Origin: Thermofontimicrobium_A sp034505795
Lineage (GTDB): Bacteria > Zhuqueibacterota > Zhuqueibacteria > Thermofontimicrobiales > Thermofontimicrobiaceae
Length of the DNA: 7,449 nucleotides
Direction of reading: 5' to 3'
NCBI GenBank assembly: GCA_034505795.1
Contig: JAPDQM010000157.1
Location: 1-7,449 of the forward strand
Under the pieces are notes generated by a model, which was not told the DNA's origin, made no database searches, and worked only from the letters and a program-made list of their open reading frames with translations. Of the stretch, positions 1-5,539 are shown one piece after another. The position numbers were made by a program, and so were the translations under genes. Numbering within the stretch: the stretch's first letter is position 1; every line of letters starts with the position of its first letter.

Positions 1-1977
1 GCTGATGGTCTGCTGCGGCCTGCTGATCCTGCTTATCCCAAGGATCTGTTGCGCCACCGCTTGACTCGAATTGAAGTGCGGATAACGGGACAAATCGCTG
101 AAACCGCAGTGTATCAGGAATTTGTGAACGAATGGCATCAGGCCACCAATGCGGTTTATTCTTTTCCCTTGCCGCCGGATGCGCGTGCCACCGCCTTTTT
201 TTACTGGTACAATGATATTTGCTACCAAGCGGTTTTGAAAGTCAAAGAGCAGGCAGTCAATCCCGGCACGGGTGAAGGCGGAATAGCGGCACAGATCAAC
301 GCCTATATCGGCCGAAATGGCATTAAGGTTTTTTTGCAAAACATTCCTGCCGGCGGCATTCAAAAAGTGCAACTGCATTATATCAGCCTGTGCTCCTATT
401 TCGATGGCGAATTGAGCTATCGCTTTCCGCTAAACACCCAGGACTTTGTGACCTATCCGCTGGATTTGTTATCTGCCAGCATCGATGTTACTGCCAATAG
501 CGCTATTCAATCTTATGGCATCACCAGCCATAAAAATTGGACCACCCTTGTGCGGGAGCCACAGCATGTGATCGTGGAATTGAATCAATCAAAGGCCTAT
601 TTGAACCAGGATCTCGTGTTTACTTACCGAATTCCCAACGACGAGTTAAGTATCGACTTTTATCCTGTAGCTAACGATACCATGGACGGCCATTTTGTGT
701 TGATGATCAATCCAGACGAAAGCGTGGATACGACCCGACTATTAAAGAAGCGGGTGGTTTTCTTGCTGGACAATTCATCCAGTATGGCTGGTTTTAAATT
801 AAGCCAGAGCAAAGAGGCCATCGGCTGGTGTCTGAACATGTTGAAACCCGATGAGCTATTCAACATTGTGATTTTCAATAACAGCGTCAGCCAGTGGAGC
901 GCTCAGCTCATGCCGGCGACGCCCACTAACCTCCAATCGGCGAAGACCTTTTTAGCTGGCGTTAAAACCGGTTCGGGATCGAATCTGCACACTGCTTTGC
1001 AGCAAGCACTGGCGCTATTCAAAGATAAGAATTTGTGCAATTCAATTCTGCTGTTTACCGATGGTTTTTCAGTGGTTGATCCCATCGACATCGAGAGCCG
1101 CAACGCGTTCAAGGCCGGCATTTTCTGCATTGGCATCGGCGAGGACCTGGATCGAGCCAAGCTGGAGATGGTCGCATTGCGGAATTATGGATTTGTCACC
1201 TACCTCAATGAGACCGATAACTTGTTAGCCGGCATCCAGCGGGTGTTTCGGCAGATCAATCAACCGATATTGATGGATACCCGGATTGAATTTGGCATGA
1301 GCGATGCCTACGCCATGTTGCCCTCCAAATTCCCTTCGATTTACCGAGGTTTTCGGTTTTTCCTGACGGGACGATATCATACCGCCTTCAAATCGGCGTT
1401 TTCCATTGCCGGTTATTCAGCGACCGGGATTCAGGCGTACGATTTCTATCTCGATTTTGCGGCGGCGAACTTGAAATACCGGTTTGCAGAGAGCATCTGG
1501 GCTAAGGAGATGATCGACGACATCGAGCGGCAGATTGCAGTCTTCGGCGAAACCGATTCGTTGAAGAAGCTGGATATTGAACTCAGCCTGAAATACAACA
1601 TCCGTTGCAAGTATACCGCGTACATCGCCGATTATGCCACGCTACCACCAACAAGGGTAATTACTGAAGAGGATTTTGTGCCCATTGCCAAATCGTATCT
1701 CATTGGCAATTATCCTAATCCATTTAACAGCACGACCTCGATTCAATTTTATTTAGATCGAGCCGCTGAGGGAATCAAGTACAAATTTCTCCGTATTTAC
1801 AATTTACTGGGGCAATTGGTGGCGGTGATCGACATCAGCCATTTGGGACCGGGGATGCATATCATTAAATTTGATGGTCGGGATAGTTGGGGCAATGAAT
1901 TACCGTCCGGGATTTATATTTGCCAGTTGGTGGTTGGAAAAGAGGTTAGTACAATTCGAATTAGTCTGGTGAAGTAA
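1..1977 (+). CDS. VIT and VWA domain protein with T9SS type A sorting domain (5' end outside window)
   Basis: The frame is open from the first base, so the start and presumably a signal peptide lie upstream; the TTG at 49 is an internal Leu codon. Residues are counted from the first codon in the window (658 present). Residues ~18-150 form a VIT domain (ITGQIAET, YQEFVNEW, YSFPLPPDAR, then IQKVQLHYI), as in inter-alpha-trypsin inhibitor heavy chains. Residues ~250-420 form a VWA domain: the metal-site motif DxSxS is DNSSS at 257-261 and TDG is at 353-355. The usual MIDAS Thr appears to be Ser327 (GSGSNL). ELSLKYNI...YTAYI matches the segment that usually follows VWA in VIT proteins. The C-terminus (NYPNPFN near 570, PSGIY, ending SLVK) is a T9SS type A sorting domain with a FlgD-Ig-like fold. 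The likely role is a secreted, cell-surface, metal-dependent binding protein; the ligand is unknown. It is a paralogue of the gene starting at 5540. Family assignment is firm, function is inferred. Confidence 0.9.
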   Translation, partial: ADGLLRPADPAYPKDLLRHRLTRIEVRITGQIAETAVYQEFVNEWHQATNAVYSFPLPPDARATAFFYWYNDICYQAVLKVKEQAVNPGTGEGGIAAQINAYIGRNGIKVFLQNIPAGGIQKVQLHYISLCSYFDGELSYRFPLNTQDFVTYPLDLLSASIDVTANSAIQSYGITSHKNWTTLVREPQHVIVELNQSKAYLNQDLVFTYRIPNDELSIDFYPVANDTMDGHFVLMINPDESVDTTRLLKKRVVFLLDNSSSMAGFKLSQSKEAIGWCLNMLKPDELFNIVIFNNSVSQWSAQLMPATPTNLQSAKTFLAGVKTGSGSNLHTALQQALALFKDKNLCNSILLFTDGFSVVDPIDIESRNAFKAGIFCIGIGEDLDRAKLEMVALRNYGFVTYLNETDNLLAGIQRVFRQINQPILMDTRIEFGMSDAYAMLPSKFPSIYRGFRFFLTGRYHTAFKSAFSIAGYSATGIQAYDFYLDFAAANLKYRFAESIWAKEMIDDIERQIAVFGETDSLKKLDIELSLKYNIRCKYTAYIADYATLPPTRVITEEDFVPIAKSYLIGNYPNPFNSTTSIQFYLDRAAEGIKYKFLRIYNLLGQLVAVIDISHLGPGMHIIKFDGRDSWGNELPSGIYICQLVVGKEVSTIRISLVK

Positions 1978-1984
1978 AGATAAG

Positions 1985-2015
1985 CCCTTCGGAAGGTTTT
2001 GAACCTTCCGAAGGG
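1985..2015. repeat. Perfect 14-bp inverted repeat, 3-base loop, between genes 1 and 2
   Basis: The arm at 1985-1998 (CCCTTCGGAAGGTT) is the exact reverse complement of 2002-2015, with loop TTG at 1999-2001. It starts 7 bases after the TAA of the upstream gene. Such a stable stem at this place could act as a terminator, but no T-run follows (TCAATTCC), so an intrinsic terminator of the standard kind is not supported. Each arm is also nearly self-complementary (CCTT...AAGG), so it could fold as two small hairpins instead of one long one. This is typical of dispersed palindromic intergenic repeats. It may also protect the 3' end of the upstream transcript. Confidence 0.75.
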
Positions 2016-2030
2016 TCAATTCCATTTGCT

Positions 2031-2036
2031 GAGGAG
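2031..2036 (+). promoter_or_regulatory. Ribosome binding site that sets the start of gene 2
   Basis: GAGGAG lies 7 bases before the ATG at 2044. It decides the start: the same frame is open further upstream to a TTG at 1999, but that codon lies in the loop of the hairpin, has no ribosome binding site, and would put 15 extra residues in front of a good signal peptide. Confidence 0.75.
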
Positions 2037-2043
2037 CCATCAA

Positions 2044-3879
2044 ATGAGAATCGTTTTTAATAGCCTTATTTTGATTCTACTAATTTCTTCCAATATCTAC
2101 AGCCAGGGAATTCAGTATGGAAAGGAGTTTCAGGTGAATAGTTATACTTGGGGTGAACAATATTATCCATCGGTAGCTAAATTAAAAAATGGTGGATTTA
2201 TGATATGCTGGCAAAGCAATGGTCAGGATGGCTATGATGGTGGAATTTATGGCCAATTATTTGATGATAAAGGTCACAAGCAGGGCAATGAATTCCAGAT
2301 TCATACGCGATCAGAATTCTCTCAAGAAAATCCGGCTGTGGCAAATTTAGAGAACGGGGGATTTATTGTCTGTTGGGAGGGCGGCAATCTTCAGGATATC
2401 TTTGGACAGCGATTTGATGCATCAGGCGCCAAACAGGGAAACGAATTTATAATTAATACTATTACTTCAGGAGTACAGACGAATTCGTGTGTGGCAGGAT
2501 TAGCTGATGGCGGTTTTGTTTGCTGTTGGGAGAATTATAAAGGGGGTGGCTCAGATATTGACGTGCAGGGGCAAATCTTTAATGCCAGTGGAGCTAAACG
2601 GGGACAGGAATTCCGAATCAATACATTTACCAACAATCATCAATGCCGTCCATCTGTGACGGGATTACGGGATGGCCGATTTGTTGTGTGCTGGGAAAGT
2701 TGGGGACAGGGCATCTGGGGCAGCGGCATTTATGGCCAATTTTTTGATGCTTCCGGCAACAAACAGGGCCAGGAATTTCAGGTTTTCAGCAGGGAGAATG
2801 AATCGCAAGAGTGCCCAGCCATTGCTCAGTTTTCAGACCACCGATTGGTGATCTGCTGGGATCGGGGCGAAACGTTTGAAAGTAGCATTCAATATAGCGT
2901 ATACTGTCAACTGATTGATGATTTTGGGAATAAAATCGGCGCTGAATTTCGAGTTAAAAATTATAAAATGTTTAGCGGTAGCTCACATCCAGTCGTTGCC
3001 AGCCTGCCCCATGGTGGATTTATGTTCTGTTGGCAGGAGCGATTTGAAGATATTTATTGGTATGATATTTTAGGTCAATTGTTTGATCCATCAGGCAAGC
3101 CACTAGGCCATGAATTTATGATGGTTCAAAATCGGAGCTATTGGCAGGAAAATGCCTGTGTCGTAGGTTTACAGGATAGCAGCTATGTGGTTTGCTGGCA
3201 AAGCTCAAATCAGGATGGTTCTGACCGGGGCGTCTTTGGCGCTATTTTCCCGGAGCCCCGAAGCTACCAGCTACAGGAGTTCTCATTGATCGCGCCATTA
3301 AATGATGAAACATTGAATAGAACAGAGTTGGTTTTTTTATGGAGTCAGCCGGGTGGCTTAATAGAGTTCTATCCCTGCGAATTGACGTTTGATTTGTATC
3401 TCGATGCAGATTTAAATTTCCCCCATCCGCAAGTCATTAAAGGCATCGAGGACACCACCTGTATCATTGATTCCCTCGCCGCTGGCAAAACTTATTTCTG
3501 GAAAGTATTAGCCAAAAACCTGGCTGGCGATAGTTTGTGGAGTAAACAGCAGGATTGGGGATTTTTTATCAAACACGGCGCGACTGCTGTGGAGACGGCT
3601 GAGCAAAATTTGCCCAGTGGATTTGAGTTATTTCAGAATTATCCCAATCCACTTAATTCTAGCACAAACATTAAATACTCTTTGGCTGAAAACACTGAAG
3701 TATCATTCGAAATTTATGATGTGAACGGCAGGCTGGTTGATGAAATCATTTTTAATAATCAGGAGCAAGGAGAACATGAATTTCGCTGGACGCCTCAATC
3801 ATTAACGAGCGGAGTATACCTGATCAAAATGCGGAGTCAGAATTGGCAAAAGACAATTAAAGCAATTTTATTAAAATGA
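2044..3879 (+). CDS. Secreted seven-repeat (probable beta-propeller) protein with Fn3-like and T9SS sorting domains
   Basis: The product is 611 residues from the ATG at 2044. Residues 1-20 are a signal peptide (MRIVFNSLILILLISSNIYS, likely cut before Gln21). Residues 28-411 are seven tandem repeats of 51-57 residues with the pattern EFxxN...PxVAxLxxGGFxxCW...YGQxFDxxGxxxG. Seven repeats of this size suggest a seven-bladed beta-propeller. Similar repeats occur in large secreted or adhesin-like proteins, but I cannot assign a ligand or an activity. Residues ~415-510 resemble a fibronectin type III domain (FYPCELTFDLYLD..., AGKTYFWKVLAKN). Residues ~525-611 are a T9SS type A sorting domain (FQNYPNPLN, with YPNPLN from 533, and SGVYLIKM, ending ILLK). 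The protein should pass the inner membrane by Sec and the outer membrane by T9SS. Odd feature: every repeat has a Cys-Trp pair at the same place. The DNA is visibly more A/T-rich than the flanking VIT-VWA genes. The stop is TGA, and the next gene starts 9 bases later. Confidence 0.9.
   Translation: MRIVFNSLILILLISSNIYSQGIQYGKEFQVNSYTWGEQYYPSVAKLKNGGFMICWQSNGQDGYDGGIYGQLFDDKGHKQGNEFQIHTRSEFSQENPAVANLENGGFIVCWEGGNLQDIFGQRFDASGAKQGNEFIINTITSGVQTNSCVAGLADGGFVCCWENYKGGGSDIDVQGQIFNASGAKRGQEFRINTFTNNHQCRPSVTGLRDGRFVVCWESWGQGIWGSGIYGQFFDASGNKQGQEFQVFSRENESQECPAIAQFSDHRLVICWDRGETFESSIQYSVYCQLIDDFGNKIGAEFRVKNYKMFSGSSHPVVASLPHGGFMFCWQERFEDIYWYDILGQLFDPSGKPLGHEFMMVQNRSYWQENACVVGLQDSSYVVCWQSSNQDGSDRGVFGAIFPEPRSYQLQEFSLIAPLNDETLNRTELVFLWSQPGGLIEFYPCELTFDLYLDADLNFPHPQVIKGIEDTTCIIDSLAAGKTYFWKVLAKNLAGDSLWSKQQDWGFFIKHGATAVETAEQNLPSGFELFQNYPNPLNSSTNIKYSLAENTEVSFEIYDVNGRLVDEIIFNNQEQGEHEFRWTPQSLTSGVYLIKMRSQNWQKTIKAILLK
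2125..3276 (+). repeat. Seven tandem coding repeats (propeller blades)
   Basis: Repeat starts, each at the codons for Glu-Phe, are 2125, 2290, 2443, 2608, 2773, 2944 and 3112, giving lengths of 55, 51, 55, 55, 57, 56 and 55 residues. The next Glu-Phe at 3277 opens the following domain. The repeats are diverged at DNA level but share GGF-hydrophobic-hydrophobic-CW and YGQ-x-FD-x-x-G. Repeats 5 to 7 are the least regular (for example SDHRL in place of GGF in repeat 5, and FPEPR in place of FDxxG in repeat 7). Confidence 0.85.
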
Positions 3880-3883
3880 GGTG
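3878..3883 (+). promoter_or_regulatory. Ribosome binding site overlapping the stop of gene 2
   Basis: GAGGTG overlaps the last two bases of the TGA stop at 3877-3879 and lies 5 bases before the ATG at 3889. This arrangement favours translational coupling of the two genes and supports a shared transcript. Confidence 0.55.
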
Positions 3884-3888
3884 TCAAA

Positions 3889-4644
3889 ATGAATCTGAAA
3901 CAAATAAATATTGTGGGGCTGATTTTGCTATCATTCTTTGGTGTGGCACAAAGATATGATACTTTTGCCAGAACAACAACCCAATATCAACTCTATCGCC
4001 TTTCTGAGAATCCCTCAGATGACCGACGACCGAAGTTAGCCATTAATGACCAGGGGACAGTCTGGGTGGTCTGGGAGAGTGATACAGATGGGGATTTTGA
4101 TATTTATGGAAAAAATTTTAACAATTCTGCGTGGAGCGATTTAGTCGAAATTGCACAAGATACGAACGCCAATTTTATTTGTGATGTTTTCTTTGCTGGA
4201 GAAGAAAATAAGCTTTTCATTTTTGCAACCGAGGTTGACTTGACAAAAGAAGCTGCTCCAGAATTTTTTTTTGAAAAAGGTCAGTTGTTATTATTATCAT
4301 TATATGAAGATTCGGTTGTATGCAAAAATGTTTTAGCTGATCGTATTCATCACGTAGCGCCAAGCTGGTATAAAAGTCAACTTTATCCTGATGATAGACC
4401 CAAAGCTATTTCTTTTGATCAAAATATTTTCGTCTGCTACCATAGGGAATTTCATTTGAATTCTGCTTATAGTTATGACTCACTTTTTATACAATTATAT
4501 GAAAAAGGAAACTGGCAGGCTGAGCAATGCGATTCAATATTCGAACAATATGACGCTGGCATTATGAGAGACCATTTTTATTCTTTCCCTAAATTCAGCA
4601 TAAATTTATTTGACAAGGCATTATTTGTAATTAATGATGCGTAG
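3889..4644 (+). CDS. N-terminal part of a secreted propeller-like protein, ended by an in-frame TAG
   Basis: The product is 251 residues from the ATG at 3889. Residues 1-20 are a signal peptide (MNLKQINIVGLILLSFFGVA, likely cut before Gln21). A blade-like segment follows at ~43-90: SDDRRPKLAINDQGTVWVV, WES, then DGDFDIYGKNF. It resembles the repeats of the preceding gene but has no Cys before the Trp. A second degenerate segment (DDRPKAISFDQNIFVCYH) lies near 168-185. The frame ends at TAG (codon 252) in the middle of the fold, with no sorting domain. The same frame continues after the TAG, without another stop, into 4684-5511, which supplies the rest of the fold and the sorting domain. This is therefore best read as the 5' part of one 541-codon gene (3889-5511) carrying a nonsense mutation, an assembly error or, less likely, a recoded TAG. 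As it stands, the product would be exported to the periplasm but not sorted by T9SS. No enzymatic function is recognised. Confidence 0.8.
   Translation: MNLKQINIVGLILLSFFGVAQRYDTFARTTTQYQLYRLSENPSDDRRPKLAINDQGTVWVVWESDTDGDFDIYGKNFNNSAWSDLVEIAQDTNANFICDVFFAGEENKLFIFATEVDLTKEAAPEFFFEKGQLLLLSLYEDSVVCKNVLADRIHHVAPSWYKSQLYPDDRPKAISFDQNIFVCYHREFHLNSAYSYDSLFIQLYEKGNWQAEQCDSIFEQYDAGIMRDHFYSFPKFSINLFDKALFVINDA
4642..4644 (+). other. In-frame amber codon splitting gene 3
   Basis: A single TAG separates two stretches of the same frame. The 13 codons between it and 4684 are open (D W H G G G P L I K D I G) and run straight into the downstream part. One base change away are TGG (Trp), CAG (Gln), AAG (Lys), GAG (Glu), TAT or TAC (Tyr), TCG (Ser) and TTG (Leu). 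The other stops visible in the window are TAA, TGA and TAA, so this is the only TAG in a stop position here. The following base is G, which is not one of the well-known readthrough contexts. Confidence 0.85.
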
Positions 4645-4683
4645 GATTGGCATGGTGGAGGCCCCTTAATTAAAGATATAGGT

Positions 4684-5511
4684 TTGGTTCTTGGCAGGGA
4701 TCGTTTATCTCGATATATATTATTGACCTTCTACCTGCAAGATTATGACGGCAATCGAATAGGCTATCAATCTTATAGTTACGGATCAAATTCAAAAACT
4801 ATTTTTATAGCCGGATTTTTTTATAAGGAAAAATATTCATTAGAACCCACTCATCAAATACAGCAAATTGAGCTAATCAATGACACGCTTGCTCTGGATA
4901 AAAGAGAATGGCTATTGGATTTTAAAGAGAATATCAAAATCTCTCAGATGTCCGACCTGGTCGCCTTTGTCTGGAGTGATTCGGCAAATATTTATGTCAA
5001 AACTTTTCAGGATTCCATCTGGTACGAAACGCTGGAGCTGCCATTAAATGGTCTCACGCATATCGACCATAGTCTCAATTGCGCCGTTTATAAAAATCAA
5101 CATATCTGGGTTGCTTTCGATGCAATCAATAATGGCAACAAAGATGTTTATGCGCTGTCCCTTCCCACCAGCTTTGTGATTGATACACTGATGACGCCGG
5201 TCAAACAAAGTGTAGAGGACAAAACCACTCCTGGTGACTTTGCTTTATTTCAAAATTATCCTAATCCGTTTAATTCCAGTACAACAATCAAATATCAACT
5301 GCCAGTAGCCACAGACGTCAAGCTGGAAATCTACAATTTGCTCGGTCAGCGCATTCGGACTATGGTCGATCAATCCCAACAATTAGGTTCCTATTCCATC
5401 ATCTGGGATGGAACGGATGATTTCAATCAGCCTGTATCCAGTGGCGTCTATCTCTATCAATTAAAGACCCAAAACATTATTCGGACGAATAAATTAATCA
5501 TGCTTCGATAA
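4684..5511 (+). CDS. C-terminal part of the split propeller-like protein, with T9SS type A sorting domain
   Basis: The frame continues in phase from 3889-4644 across the TAG. The TTG at 4684 is only the first common start-type codon after the stop. It has no ribosome binding site at the right distance and no signal peptide follows, so this part is probably not an independent gene. GGAGG at 4657-4661 lies 7 bases before an ATT at 4669, a very rare start codon, and its bases also encode the Gly-rich stretch, so it is likely chance. The first part has blade-like strands (LVAFVWSDSANIYVKTF and IWVAFDAINNGNKDVYAL). The end is a clear T9SS type A sorting domain: FQNYPNPFNSSTTIKYQLP, with YPNPFN from 5257, IYNLLGQ, then SSGVYLYQL, ending LIMLR. 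Without the first part this domain could not reach the T9SS, because no Sec signal is present. The coding DNA keeps its conserved sorting domain, so any loss is recent or only apparent. Confidence 0.7.
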   Translation: MVLGRDRLSRYILLTFYLQDYDGNRIGYQSYSYGSNSKTIFIAGFFYKEKYSLEPTHQIQQIELINDTLALDKREWLLDFKENIKISQMSDLVAFVWSDSANIYVKTFQDSIWYETLELPLNGLTHIDHSLNCAVYKNQHIWVAFDAINNGNKDVYALSLPTSFVIDTLMTPVKQSVEDKTTPGDFALFQNYPNPFNSSTTIKYQLPVATDVKLEIYNLLGQRIRTMVDQSQQLGSYSIIWDGTDDFNQPVSSGVYLYQLKTQNIIRTNKLIMLR

Positions 5512-5527
5512 ATTACTCAACTAAATG

Positions 5528-5534
5528 AAGGAGG
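5528..5534 (+). promoter_or_regulatory. Strong ribosome binding site of gene 4
   Basis: AAGGAGG is a near-perfect anti-16S match, 5 bases before the ATG at 5540. It is the best site in the window and fixes the start. It lies in a 28-base gap after the TAA at 5509-5511, with no hairpin between, so readthrough transcription from the upstream genes is plausible. No separate promoter could be recognised. Confidence 0.8.
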
Positions 5535-5539
5535 CAACC

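Noticed and set aside
49..51. TTG as the start of gene 1
   Set aside because: The frame is open to base 1 and the VIT domain lead-in continues upstream. There is no ribosome binding site, and a secreted protein needs a signal peptide, which is absent here.
660..1160. Two minus-strand open frames (660-878 and 903-1160)
   Set aside because: They lie wholly inside the VWA part of gene 1, show no family features or ribosome binding sites, and the + strand protein is clearly real.
1999..2001. TTG as the start of gene 2
   Set aside because: It is the loop of the hairpin. The ATG at 2044 has a ribosome binding site and a proper signal peptide.
1985..2015. Standard intrinsic terminator
   Set aside because: The stem is strong, but no T-run follows it, so it is reported as an inverted repeat of uncertain role.
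2125..3276. CRISPR-like or DNA-level tandem repeat
   Set aside because: The repetition is in the protein, with a period of about 55 codons. The DNA copies are diverged and there are no spacers.
4264..4272. Run of nine T as a phase-variation or frameshift site
   Set aside because: The run encodes three Phe in the correct frame, and the reading frame is the same before and after it. The interruption of this gene is a stop codon 370 bases later, not a frame change.
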